Below are positions 12,651 through 23,831 of a DNA stretch of 64,000 nt, piece after piece (within the stretch, counting starts at the first letter, position 1; each line of letters begins with the position of its first letter). Both the position numbers and the translations under genes were made by a program. The notes under the pieces are model-generated. The model was not told the DNA's origin and made no database searches. It saw only the letters and a program-made list of their open reading frames with translations. The stretch is from Cordilura impudica (Eukaryota > Arthropoda > Insecta > Diptera > Scathophagidae). The stretch covers positions 104,666,480-104,730,479 of the forward strand of contig OY821519.1 in the NCBI GenBank assembly GCA_963682025.1. Reading direction: 5' to 3'.

Positions 12651-14758
12651 CGTATAAACAAAATACAAACGAAGTTCAAATAACGCCATTCACTTTTGAA
12701 AATTCATTGATTTTTAAATAAACTAATGATTTTTTTATGTAAAAAATGAATAAAAATATTTTTTTGTATTTCGAAAACCTGACATGATAGAGAAAAACCA
12801 ATTACAGATTCGAAGTCAGCCCACCTAGGAAAGATATTTGATTGCTCCATTCCAAAACTTTGTTGGTTAGTGTAATTGGTAATAATTGGCCTAAAATTGA
12901 AGGAGTTCAAAACTTTTGATAGCGTTACAATCCACTGGCCTACTTTATAAATAGATTTAAAAGTTAATTATTTTAGCATATGAAAAAACTCGTTTATGGT
13001 CATAAAAGTGTCGTGCCAGTAAAACAAACAACATCTAACTTAATAGTAAAATATTCACTGCGGTGTCGGCGCAATATATATCGGTATATGTCTTTGGTGG
13101 TTAGTCTTGCACAAAATTATCCAGTCTATGCTTTGGTCTTTTGAGGGTTAAATTTAATTGTATTTTGACCTTATACTAAGTAGGATGTGTGTGTTTAAAA
13201 ACAAGTATTTGATTACCTTAAACCGCTTAAGTGTATTCTCAACTCTAGTTAGAAATTTTATTTACTTGAAAATTATTTTTCTTTTTTTTCTAAGTGGTGC
13301 CTGCCAGGGATAATAAAGTTTAAAGCAAGTTCGTATTTGCAAACTAATATTGGATAAATTTTAAATAAACTGTGAGAACAAAACACCATAGAAAAGTCAA
13401 CACAAAACTGGAAAAACTTTTCTTTTCTAACATTTCACAATTTTAGTACTCTAAATTAATATGTGTGGCGGATGTTTTGTAGCCAGCAAATATATTTATA
13501 CTGGACTTGTTTCATAATCTACTGAGCTACTCAGAAGTACTGGCTTGATTGGTTTATTAATATTATATCCAATCTATATTTCCATGCTCTTTGTTAGTGA
13601 CTTTAAAATAATTAGTGAAAGCTATGACATTTATATACCTGTTTCTGTTTGATCTGTTAACAACTGTCATATGAGTCATTGATCTGTCTTTGAATTTTCC
13701 AGTATTCTAATATGCTTTATATTTATTTCTTGCCAAGGTGTCGTGTTGTGGATACTTATACTACGGAATTTTTTCAGACAGTATTTTGTATTTTACAGTG
13801 TTTTACTAATGTATAATGTTTGCAGTATTATTGTGCCTGTATATTAAATTGGTTTCAGGCTGAAGTCTTCATACACCAGTTATTTTTTCTAACGTTTTCT
13901 TGTTACTGGTCATTATGTTTGGAAAGCTTAATAGTAAAGTACTTGTAATAACATAATCTTCTTTAAGTGTGCACCATATCAAAAACATATTATATATTTA
14001 TGTATATTTGTAAGTAATAACTTGCATATGGCTAAAAGACATATGATGCGGTATAAATATGTTTGTGTCGCAGTGATATGTAAAGTAAAAGTGTAGAAGT
14101 TGTTGTGATATAGTAATCCTCTCTAAAGTTCTTTCAAAATATTTTATTACAGGTTACTTCTTATTTTCGTATGCATTAGTTAACCCTTGTATGAGTGGCA
14201 CAATATACAGTGGACCATATTTTGAGAAGGCGGCCAAAAATAATTTTTTTTTTGTTACCGATTTCAAAGTTATGTTATTCATTTTAAAGTTAATACTAGT
14301 AGACCTCGGGGGCCGAAAAATTGCGACTCTATCTCAACTATATCACAGCGAGGAGGGTCTTCGAAAATGGGCTTTCTCAGTATTTTGCTAAAATTAAAAA
14401 TTTCTTTGGAAATTTTTATTTTTGAATGACTGTAACTTTTTTGATTTAAAAGATTTTGAAGTGAAATAAATTTTGTATAATTTTGTGGCTTCCGTGCTAT
14501 TAATGTTAAGATGTAAAATCACTGAGTCATTCCGAAATTTAAAAAAAAAATTTTTTAAAAAAGGTCCAAATTTTCCGCAAATCTCCTACATAATAGAGCA
14601 TAACTCCTGCCAGTCAAAAGCAGTTAGAAAAAATCTTGCACTCTTCTATAGCATGAACCCTCCCCTATTCTACTACACCTCATTATAAACCCGCCAGTTT
14701 CCGCCCGTGTGCACCAGAACAATTTTTCCGACCCAAGGTTAGATATTTTCTGCAAAAT
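12651..14758. other. AT-rich stretch, nothing recognised
   Basis: About 2.1 kb with only short open frames. I see no transposon termini, RNA gene or similarity to other parts of the window. Confidence 0.55.
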
Positions 14759-14940
14759 TTATGAATACAAAAGTTGTCCACTATGTGGTTAGGATATATT
14801 AAGTTTGAGGTGATGTTTGTAACTGCCAAAAATATTGGACCTTTATGCATCTTTTATTATACGGATCGACTCAAAAACACTTTCTGAGTCGATTAAACGA
14901 TGTCCGTCCGTCCGTCTGAGTGTTATGAATACAAAAGTTG
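14759..14940 (+). mobile_element. HINE-A 5' fragment between direct repeats
   Basis: A 146-bp plus-strand piece of HINE-A (14777-14922: CCACTATGTGGTT through TCCGTCCGTCCGTCTG) is bounded by a perfect 18-bp direct repeat, TTATGAATACAAAAGTTG, at 14759-14776 and 14923-14940. Full HINE-A copies show no such duplication, so this fragment was probably put here by another process. Confidence 0.75.
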
Positions 14941-15288
14941 GTCGTACCTATGCACCGCGGTGTATTTTTTTGCGTGTCGGTAGAGTTATCAGGAGTTGTT
15001 ATATACTTATAAAAAAGGGTTGAGATATAATGCGCTTAATTGTTACAGGTACATTTACATAGGTATCTTTCAAAAACAGTAATAGTCTGAATTAGAGTTA
15101 TATATTTTAAATACCTGACAAAATGGGAAACAATTTAAATAACAGGTAAATGGTAAAAAAAAAACCTATTGCGACATAGCCCTTTAAGATATGAACAGGT
15201 ATGCTTCACCTTTTAAAAGGGGTTAGGTTGTGGGTTTCTTATGCTTCTAAAAGTGGTAATAAAAGATAAAAAATTTTATTTTACATAA
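14941..15288. other. Non-coding stretch before the Transib-like relic
   Basis: About 350 bp that may include the 5' end of the Transib-like element downstream. No CACAGTG- or CACAATG-type terminus could be placed with confidence. Confidence 0.4.
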
Positions 15289-16787
15289 TTGCAAGAAAGA
15301 GTATTTATAATAATGTTCCCACAATTATTATTCATTACAATCTGTGCAATGGCTAAATACTGTTACAGAGATCTGGCAGATATTTATTTTCAACGAAATG
15401 ATGTAGACGATGAAATTTTGCACATAGTGAGCAACGTCTTCTTTAAGAATTTTAACCTAGAAGACATTGAAATGTACAAAGGAAAAATTAGTAATTTTGT
15501 ATCGAATTTGAAAAGACGGTACATTGAATGCTCTCATAGCAAGGCTAAGATGTACAAACATTACCAAGACTGGTTAATAAAGGAACTTATTTTTGAGAGT
15601 GCATCTACAACTGCCAACGAAAGTGGCAAAACCAATTGACGGATGTAGTGAAAGATCTCGAAGGCGCAAGCTGGAGAATATCAATGAAGAAATTTCTCAA
15701 AGAATTATTAAGGATTTTTTGCACCAAATTCAACCAACCCAAAATAAAAAAAATAAAATTGAAATAATTGAAAAAATAGTAGAAGCGAGCCCAAGGCGCA
15801 CAAAGAGGATTTTGAAAAGCATTCCTACACCAATTGGAGATAAGAAATTTACGGCGGAAGAAGCGTTCGCCCTATTTTTGGATTTGAAATTGACCAAAAA
15901 TCAATATAAGCAAATGCGGAAGCGAACCAATGAAAAGAATTGTGGGATTTTTCCAGAGTATCGAGATTTAGTTTCTGCCAAAAAACAATGCTTACCTTCA
16001 CAGTCTGCTATTAGTGTCACTTCAACATCAGCAGAAATAAAATTGCAAAATCTCCTTGAACATACTGCAGAACGATTGCTAAATACGCTTGATACTGATC
16101 ATTTAAAAAAAAATTGGTAATGGCAGCATTACTTTAATTTCTAAATGGGGTGTGATGGATCCTCTGGTCAGAAACAATACAAGCAATTTGATGCCGAAAA
16201 TTCTTCAGATGCTAATTTATTTATGGTATCTTTCGTTCCATTGCGCTTAACAAAAAAGTATAGCGTCTTAGAGCCGTTAACTAGTAGAGCAACAGAAATT
16301 GATATATGGCAAAATTAAATTCCTTCTTCAACAAAATATTGCAGACCAATAAAATTTTCATTCAAAAAGGAAACCAAAGATGTCATAACTGAAAAAGTTA
16401 AAAAAATAAAAGATCAAATTAAGGAACTTCAACCAGTAATATTTAAATTTGATGACCAAGACATTGAAGTACATTTTAAAATATGTCTCACAATGATTGA
16501 TGGAAAAGTTGCACAAGCTTTAACTGGAACAGAGTCAACGTCAAGCTGCATTATATGCCAAAAGACATCAAGTCATTTAAGCCAACCCCCACCAGAAGAC
16601 GATACTTTTAAGAAAGCCTATGAATTTGGAATGTCCCCTCTTCATGCTAGAATACGTTTCATGGAGCATATTCTTAAATTGGGTTATGATTTGGAATTTG
16701 GTCCATCAGGCGAAACAGTGAGAAAAAACAAAGAAAATGAAGAAAAAAGAAAGCAAAAAAAAAACAAATTCAACAAAAATATCTAGT
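15289..16787 (+). pseudogene. Transib/RAG1-like transposase relic, N-terminal and central part
   Basis: Remains of a DNA transposase that would cut and join element ends. Blocks in order: MAKYCYRDLADIYFQ near 15349; CSERSRRRKLENI near 15645; MRKRTNEKNCGIFPEYRDL near 15913; AEIKLQNLLEHTAERLL near 16030; SKWG/CDGSSGQKQYKQ near 16140-16180; RPIKFSFKKETKDV near 16350; TMIDGKVAQALTGTESTSSC near 16490; SPLHARIRFMEHILKLGYDL near 16636. I recall this order from Transib-type transposases. The aspartate in CDGSSG sits in a setting like RAG1's first catalytic aspartate (its CDGMGD), while LHARI occupies the place of RAG1's LHCDI and lacks that aspartate. Frameshifts occur near 15620, 16110 and 16148, with a stop near 16317. 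The relic breaks off at about 16787, where LINE DNA begins; its C-terminal part is at 19500-20083. Confidence 0.55.
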
Positions 16788-17897
16788 TATTATAGGCCAA
16801 TTGATTAGCAATAATAAATTCCGATCTTGATAACGAGTATTTCATATAGTCTATCAATGTTCCATATTTTCTATAATTTTTGTACATTTTGTTTTTCTTA
16901 TTTTTAAGTTGAGATAGATGTTTTGCATTCCAAGGAGGACCATTCGATTTAGGAGGTAACATTTTAAGTACAGATGCCGAGAAACATTCAAAGAGGTGAT
17001 GATAAAATGTATGCAAACACAAGTTCAAGTTATCATTGCAACGAGATAACACATTTATCCAGTCAATTTGGAATAGATGGAGTTGTAAATCTTGGTAATT
17101 AGTTTTATTAAAGCAAAAGATTTTATCGCTGTGAGTTAACTTTTTTTATGAAGAGGATAGGAACAAAAGCAAGATATCTCAAGTGTTGGATGGTATATAT
17201 CTTCCGGATTAGAAATAGGGCTATGCCGAAATATTGAAAAGTCATTCGGTTCATTAACGAAAATAAGGTCCAACAGTCTACCAAATGCATTTGTGACGGA
17301 GTTGACTTGGAAAAGACAATTTTCCAATAAACCATGAATAAATGCAGCTGAAGAATCGGAATAATGAGATGGAACTAAATAATTGGTATCAGGATCAGCT
17401 TTCCAGGATGTAGACGGCATGTTAAAATCTCCAATTAACATTAATAAATCAGATGGTTTTATATAATTTTGGATTAAATCAACAGCTTTCAGATGATCCT
17501 CATAAACAGAAAGCGGAGAGTTAGGCGGAATGTATGAGCAAATAATGTATATGGACCTGTTATTAATTTTAGCTAAAACACATATAATCTCAATATGTAA
17601 AAAATCGTTTAAGATAATTTCTTCAGACGAAAATTCGTTTAGTATAGCAACCAATACGCCGCCACCAGACTTTTTTATTACATTATTACACTGATTATTA
17701 TTTTTATCGGCTTCAATTCTTTCACAACTTTCTCTATCTTTTCTGAAAATTTGATATTTAGGGCAAAAAATCTCAAAGTTATTAACTTTTTTACTGAGCC
17801 AGGTCTCCGTAAATATAATAATATGATTATTGAAGCCAAAGCTATTACAATAAATTGACGAAAGTTTTGAATTCATACCTCTAACGTTTTGATACAA
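16788..17897 (-). pseudogene. LINE ORF2, endonuclease part only
   Basis: The start of a LINE ORF2. The apurinic-type endonuclease reads YQNVRGMNSKL at 17897-17865, FTETWLS, GGGVLVAI, CSYIPPNSPL, MLIGDFNMPSTSW near 17420 and LLDLIFVNEP. The frame breaks in an A run near 17140-17150, after which the linker region continues in another frame to 16788 (NVLSRCND, then PKSNGPPWNAKHLSQLKN near 16930). The product would nick DNA, but no reverse transcriptase follows. The ORF begins within 10 bases of the ORF1 stop, the tight spacing typical of such two-ORF LINEs. The first codon in this frame is not ATG, so the real start is uncertain. Confidence 0.7.
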
Positions 17898-17905
17898 GAT
17901 GTATA

Positions 17906-18985
17906 TTAGTTTTTTGGATTTTGATCAGCGGATTTGGGAAGCCGAGCATTATCTTCTTCTCTATATATAAATTCACGTATTAATGCGTTTTTAGGCCAAA
18001 AACTGGCATCTACGATTTGTTCAAATAGGTATTCAGGAACAATTATTTTAAATGATGCTCTATTTCTGGAATTCATTTTGTAAACACTAATATCCTCAGG
18101 AATACAGTTTTTAATTTTAAAGATCACATAAAATTTCATCTCATCAGCTTTCGTATCATGTGCGAAACGTGTAGCAAATATAGTTTTCTTCGGAGGAATT
18201 GTTCGCAACCTAGGAGTGGGTATTGATTCAATACCAGTAGTAGGCACTATATTTGAAGTACCAGATGTTGAAGCAGATGGAATTGGTGATGCAGCATCAA
18301 AATTAATCAATCGACCAGCGTTCTCAGGATTATAAAGTAAATTATTAGCCGTAGCAGTTCTAGGCATTGAAGAAATATTTGGAGCAATAATGTTCAGAGC
18401 ATGCTGAGTACTATGGTTATTAGCATTTGATGTAATCGGAAATGCTGCAGTTTCATTTAATATTGGAGTAGGTTTATTAATTAAAACTTGAACGTTGTTT
18501 GAATGAGAAACGGCAGGATCAATACCTGTAATATTTTGAAAAGGATTTGGTAAATATAAAGCAGATGCAGTAGCAGTAGTACTATTCTGATGTGCTCCAT
18601 TAGGACCAGGATTCTGACTAGAATTTTCTTTATTCAAGAACCTTGGCGACTTACGACGAGTTGGGGATGGTGACAGAAATCCCTCTAAGGATTTGAAATC
18701 ATCAAAAAGCTTTCCATAAGCATTTATTTGACAAGATAAATTATTAAGGTTTTGTTGAATTTGCAAAAAATTATCTTTCGTACTTTGAAAGAAACGATAA
18801 AAATCAGCACCAATTTTTTGACATCCATTACAGCGCCAGTGCAAGTTTTTATGTTTAGATATTGACTCAGCAACCAAACCAGACAGGCCACTACATTTAA
18901 AGTGACATAAACCATGACAAAGCCAACAGGTAAGCATTCTTTCTTCATAATCAACCAAAGAGCAGCCTTTTTTCAAACATGCCAT
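17906..18985 (-). CDS. LINE ORF1 with N-terminal PHD finger
   Basis: An intact 359-codon frame from ATG 18985. The first 57 residues form a C4HC3 PHD-type zinc finger: cysteines at residues 3, 8, 20 and 23, then H28 and C31 (CHFKC), and finally the WRCNGC pair near residues 52-55. A serine, asparagine and threonine-rich, low-complexity middle (about residues 110-260) follows, then a compact C-terminal region (KKTIFATRFAHDTKADEMKF, near residue 270) that looks like the nucleic-acid-binding end of insect LINE ORF1 proteins. PHD fingers in ORF1 are known from CR1-type LINEs. The role is presumably RNA binding and possibly chromatin targeting. The frame is uninterrupted although its ORF2 is broken, which suggests a fairly young insertion. 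Confidence 0.7.
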   Translation of the reverse strand: MACLKKGCSLVDYEERMLTCWLCHGLCHFKCSGLSGLVAESISKHKNLHWRCNGCQKIGADFYRFFQSTKDNFLQIQQNLNNLSCQINAYGKLFDDFKSLEGFLSPSPTRRKSPRFLNKENSSQNPGPNGAHQNSTTATASALYLPNPFQNITGIDPAVSHSNNVQVLINKPTPILNETAAFPITSNANNHSTQHALNIIAPNISSMPRTATANNLLYNPENAGRLINFDAASPIPSASTSGTSNIVPTTGIESIPTPRLRTIPPKKTIFATRFAHDTKADEMKFYVIFKIKNCIPEDISVYKMNSRNRASFKIIVPEYLFEQIVDASFWPKNALIREFIYREEDNARLPKSADQNPKN

Positions 18986-19075
18986 TATTAAGCTCTACAG
19001 GTCAAAAACAGCACAACACAAAAAACGGCAACGGTAACGATTACAGTAAAGCTACGATCTGGCTACACACAACCA

Positions 19076-19499
19076 ACCAGTATTTTGGGTATTCTTAATG
19101 AATTTGAAGTATTTATACGATTTTACACTCAATATATATTTAAATTTAACGTTTGTTCCGACAAATACAGTACTGTATAAATTTCACCAGTGGCTTCAAA
19201 ACTGTCAATAATAGATAATTATAAACCAGTATTATACATGGACAAAACAGGCAAATAGTTATTTGTTGTTGTTTAGTTGACAAAGAATAAATATTATGTG
19301 TCACAGTTGTTGTTTCTGTATTTTGTTTGTTTCACAATGTTTTCTTGTTTATATTATTGTTTTTGATTTTATTATACATATATAATTTACTTCGGAATTT
19401 AAACAGCTTGTTTGTGATATATTTAATAGTATCAAATGTTTTTAAAAATTTTAAAAGTTTTTTATTAACACAAAATTGACAAAATAAACAGAGCACAAT
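19076..19499. other. AT-rich stretch between LINE leader and Transib-like C-terminus
   Basis: About 420 bp without a gene. It lies between the LINE 5' end and the resumed transposase coding sequence and may belong to a separate Transib-like copy. Confidence 0.45.
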
Positions 19500-20083
19500 T
19501 AGAACACGACCGTATCGCACGACTTCAACGAAAATTTACAGCTAGGCCTCGTAATCGACCAACCAAAACAAGAGGAAGGAAACACAAATGATGGAAATAC
19601 TGCAAGGAGATTTTTTTTCGATCCGGAAACTGCAGCATATATCACAGGTGTAGATCATGAATTAATAAGATGATTTAAAATCATATTACAAGTTCTAGCA
19701 TGCAGCAGAAAGATAAATGCAAAAAATTTTGGAGAGTACGCCAATAAAACAGCTATAATGAAAAATACTCTTGGAGATATATGCCATCCACAGTTCATAA
19801 AATTTTGTACCATGGGGAACAAATAATTCAAAACAATATGCTACCAATAGGATATCTATCTGAAGAAGCGCAAGAAAAAAGGAACAATGACTACAGATTC
19901 ATTTGCGAGCACAACACAAGGAAAATGTCCAGATGTTGTACTAATGAAGACCTTATCACTATTTTGTTGTGCACTTCAGATCCATATATGTCCAACATTC
20001 GTCAAAAATGGAAAACTACCCCTATTGAATTAGACGAAGAAGCTAAACAACTTCTAGAAGATGAAAATCAAGGCTATTTATAG
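19500..20083 (+). pseudogene. Transib/RAG1-like transposase relic, C-terminal part
   Basis: Continues the protein family of 15289-16787. Blocks: LQRKF near 19527, then after a 1-2 base shift QLGLVIDQPKQEEGNTNDGN near 19538-19597, ARRFFFDPETAAYITGVD near 19601-19655, and an open stretch 19781-20083 with MPSTVHKILYHGEQII, MLPIGYLSEEAQEKRNNDY, RCCTNEDLITILLCTSDPYM and a natural-looking stop. The order and the LPIGxLSEEAQExRN block fit the C-terminus of the Transib-type proteins I recall. A stop follows DHELIR at about 19672. The short coding piece around TTCAACAAAAAT (16773) and TTCAACGAAAAT (19524) is present on both sides of the intervening LINE. Confidence 0.55.
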
Positions 20084-21298
20084 AAATTTTTACTAAAATT
20101 AGTTGATTTAAAGTAATATTTCATTACACTAACAATAAGTTTCATTTTTTTTATATAGTTAAAAAATTTTCTGGATTTAAAAATTTATATATTTTGTAAA
20201 TTTACAATAAAAATTGTTATATTTCATAAATATACCATAAAAATTGATATAGAAATATTTAAAAAGACAATAAAAAAAATTTAACTAAAGCAAAAACATA
20301 CGAGTTTTTCATTGAAACTTCTCTATCTTGAACCAATATAAGGTAACCTATACGTTCGCTGCTTAATAAATTATATTTTAGCTCGGGATCTTTCAAAAAA
20401 AAAAAAAAAAAAAAACAACCTTTGGCCCTTGTGCACATTAGGACTGAAAAGTTTACGGGGGCAAAGTTTGGCATTTTCTGAAAAAATTAACTTAAAAAAT
20501 TGTTAAAAAGTATTAGTTGTAAAATTAACTGAAAAAATAAGACATTATATTAAAAAAAACCTTTTTTAACACTTCCCTTTTGTACTAAAATTCAACTACA
20601 AATGAAAATGTATTTTAAACCCTTCGTAACTTTTTCGGTCGAGAATTACGTTTTATAGCAAAACTTAAAGGCCAAAGTCTCACCTACCAAACAAAAAAAA
20701 ACCGCATATCAAAATTCCAATCCAATCAAAAGTTATAAATTTTTGATCGGTTTCTCGTCAAATGGTCCACTTTGCAACGTTGCAACGTTGAAAAGCTAAC
20801 TAAAATGCACATAGCTCCAACCGTAACGGGGAAGTTCACAGTTTCCATTTATTCTGCATTGCTACTACCTTAAAATTCATAGGTCCAAAATTGTTCCGAT
20901 ACAGGTCATATTTCGAGAGGTCAATAATGTGTTCTACAAATTTGAACACACAAAAATTTGAGTAAAATATATCAGAGTTGTAATTCGTGATACAATATAC
21001 ACTTCTTGATTGGTAGATGTATAAGGAATACAAACAATTCTGAATATGCTAGAAAAATGTTTTTATTAAAAAAATAAAAATGGAAATCACACAAAAGCGT
21101 TTATGGATGGCTTTCTATAAAAAGGCGTAACTAAATTTTTTTCAAAATAGTGTTTTTTGTTTATTCTGCTAGACAAATTTCAGATGTACCTTGCTTTAAA
21201 ATTTCAGGGGGATATAATTGCAAATAACAGATTTATAACGATTTAAAAAAAAGCCATAAGTCAAGTCAAAGATTTATGGAAAGGAAAAGCCCTAACTT
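20084..21298. other. AT-rich stretch, nothing recognised
   Basis: About 1.2 kb with A and T runs (a 19-A run at 20397-20415) and no gene or element end that I can identify. The first part may be the 3' flank of the Transib-like element. Confidence 0.5.
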
Positions 21299-22096
21299 GT
21301 TATACCCTATACCACTATGTGGCTTGGGTATAATGACTTTGTACTGCTGTTTGTAACTACCAAAAATATTTGACCTAGACCCATCTTTAATTATACCGAT
21401 CGAATCAGAATCACTAACTGATTCGATTTAACGATGTCCGTCCGTGTGTCCGTCCGTCTGTGTGTCCATGTAAACCTTGTAATCAAACTGCAGGTCGCAA
21501 ATATGAATATATTTTGATGAAATTTAGTACGTAAGCTTTCATTGGCCATAGGATGAACGCTGTTGAAATTGGTGAAAATCGGTCCATGTTCAGACCTAGC
21601 CCCCATACAAATGACCCCTACGAAATCGACATAAATGGCCATAAGATCCAAATTGTCATATAGATCTTATTCAAATTGGGTTTGTATGCGTTTATTACAT
21701 CCATTAATGAGTAGTCTAAAAATGATACCTGGGACAACTCTTAGTCATAGGCCCCATATAGAGCTGCTTTCCGATATTCACTTAAATCTATCAAAAAACA
21801 AAAATATTGCACTGATTCTACTCAAATTTTGTTTGTATATATTTTTGCAAAATACAAGAGACTTTACCAAACACAGTCAGGATCGTTCCATTTTTGGGCC
21901 TAGTCCCCATATTGATATAGCATCCGATATGAACTTTTTCATATCTGCAGCCCAAAAAATTAATAAAAATCTCACTCAAATTTGGTTTATGCTTATTTTC
22001 TATATCCAGTTAGTTGGGCCTAAGAGATAGGGTCTCTAAACGCATGGTATAGGGTATCATATAGTCGGTCTCGACCGACTATAATTTTCTTACTTG
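21299..22096 (+). mobile_element. HINE-A repeat, full-length reference copy
   Basis: About 0.8 kb. The 5' subterminal repeat ATACCCTATACCA is at 21302-21314 and its perfect inverse TGGTATAGGGTAT is at 22045-22057. It is followed by a perfect 10-bp hairpin (arms 22061-22070 and 22073-22082, loop TC) and the end CTTACTTG (22089-22096), set in a T run with no target duplication. A TCCGTCC/GTCTG tract lies at 21435-21465. This plan matches what is known of DINE-1/Helentron-associated non-autonomous elements, which move by rolling-circle replication with a helper from elsewhere. The family assignment is inference from structure. An antisense frame of about 85 codons (21391-21651, minus) recurs in other copies but I do not regard it as a proven gene. 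Confidence 0.85.
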
Positions 22097-22617
22097 TTTT
22101 TTTGTTCTGTTTGATTGGTTTTCACCATGACAGTAATGCAAGGTAAACCTGTCAGCGCAGCTGTAGTTGTGCATTTATATCTCCCAAGTATCAAATTCAC
22201 TTTAGTGGATAAATAAGTTGATGAAAAAATTGCGGCGGCAGCTAAGCAAAAAATTTAACTAAAAACCGCCGGTTACGAATAAATTTTTAAATTAAAATGC
22301 GTGTATGAAACATAAAATTCTCTGTTGTAAAGAAAAATTTTATTGAAAGTTGTATAAGTTAAAATAAGCAATGAGTTTCTAAGGCCTAACTACATTTAAG
22401 AATCGTAACCAGTTGAAGGCTGCAGTAGTTAAACAAAAATACTTCGTTGAAAGGCGGCAACCTTATAAAACAGTTACTTTAAGTTTCAAGGCGACACGTT
22501 TTTTTTTTTTTTTTTTGAATCTTCAAAATTACATTTAGGGTATTCACAAGGGTGTCCCAACTATTGCTAAAATTATACAACAGTTGCATAATTGTTGTTG
22601 AAATTTTCCATATACAA
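22097..22617. other. Spacer between two HINE-A copies
   Basis: About 520 bp without recognisable content. It contains a 17-T run at 22501-22517. Confidence 0.5.
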
Positions 22618-23142
22618 CAAGTAAGAAAATTAAATTGGTCTAAACCGACTTTACGACCTCCTATACCATGGTTTATAGACCCTATCTTTCGATCCAAGTA
22701 ATTCGATATAGAAAATAAGAATAAACCAAATTTGAGTGGCATTGTCATTATTTTTTTTTTACCGCCGATATGAAGAAGTTCATATCGGATGCTATATTTA
22801 TATGGGGACTAGATCGAAATATGGACCGATCCTGATATTTGATAAAGTCACTTGTATTTTGAAAAAATATATACGAACCAAATTTAAGAAAAATCTGTGC
22901 AATATTTTTGTTTTTTGTTAGATTTAAGTGAAGATCGGAAGCAGCTCTATATGGGGCTTATAGCTATAGGCATTACTTTCGGACTACTGATTAATGGATA
23001 TAATAAACATATATAAGCCCAATGTGGCTGAGATCGATATGATAATTAAGATCTTATGGAAACTTATGTCGATTTCATAGGGGTCATTTGTATGGAGACT
23101 AGGTCTGATAATGCACCAAACAACATAGTGGTATAGGGTATA
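22618..23142 (-). mobile_element. HINE-A repeat, internally deleted
   Basis: Minus-strand copy with both ends: CAAGTAAG at 22618 and GGTATAGGGTATA ending at 23142 on the plus strand. The region carrying the TCCGTCC tract is deleted at about 23118, so the copy is only 525 bp. Confidence 0.85.
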
Positions 23143-23831
23143 AAAATTATACGACAATACACCGTTGGTTTTTGCGGTGTACTATGTGATCAGCTGTTTC
23201 TTGTTTACTATTTAATCAGCCTTTATTGTTTATTCCACATATTTTTTGTACGTTTCATGTAAATATTGTGGCAAAAATGGTAAAAATAAATATATTCAGA
23301 TAAGTTTTTGTAAAAAAAAATGGTTTTACTTCTATTTAGTGTTTTTTTCCTATTGTATTAAACGAATATGCGACAAGTTGTTCTATTCTGAAACATGCTA
23401 AGTCGAAAAAAATTAGTTTTGCAGGAGAAGCTCTTAAATATTATGGGCGATATCTCGAAAACTATATAAGGTAGGATTTTGAGCCTTTCACTGTTTTTAT
23501 AAGAGATTTTATTCAATCTTATTCGCACTTTCTAATTTTAAAAATTTGAAGCGTATAACACTTAAAAATCACATAGCATTGGTTTGAAAAATATCTGAAG
23601 TATCAAATTCAATTTGCCTACATAGACGAGCATACATTTTAAATCATTATTTAATACCACACAATTTTTGCTAACATGTAAATTCTTTTATTGACTTAAA
23701 AATAAAATAATATCAATACAATTCAATTAAATTCTAACTAAGAGTATTTAAACAACATTAATAAATAAACTTTTAATAATAAAATTAAAACATAGAAATA
23801 AATTCATAAGTATGTATTTAATTTTTAATTA
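23143..23831. other. AT-rich stretch, nothing recognised
   Basis: About 690 bp of AT-rich DNA. The only thing noted is an AACATGCTAAGTCGA motif near 23394 that recurs further right (see findings). Confidence 0.5.

Larger units (their letters stand above)
16788..19075 (-). mobile_element. CR1/jockey-type LINE, 3' truncated, inside the Transib-like relic
   Basis: A minus-strand non-LTR element with intact 5' end region, ORF1 (17906-18985) and the endonuclease part of ORF2. It stops at about 16788, before the reverse transcriptase, and has no poly(A) tail there. The 5' end is placed near 19075 because the GC-richer leader (TCTGGCTACACACAACC on the plus strand) ends there. A relative of the same clade is at 43910-46190; their shared GPPWN and LSRLKN-type region shows it. 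Confidence 0.7.

Noticed and set aside
19336..19342. CACAATG heptamer as a possible Transib terminus
   Set aside because: A seven-base match in AT-rich DNA. No matching inverted end was found after 20083.
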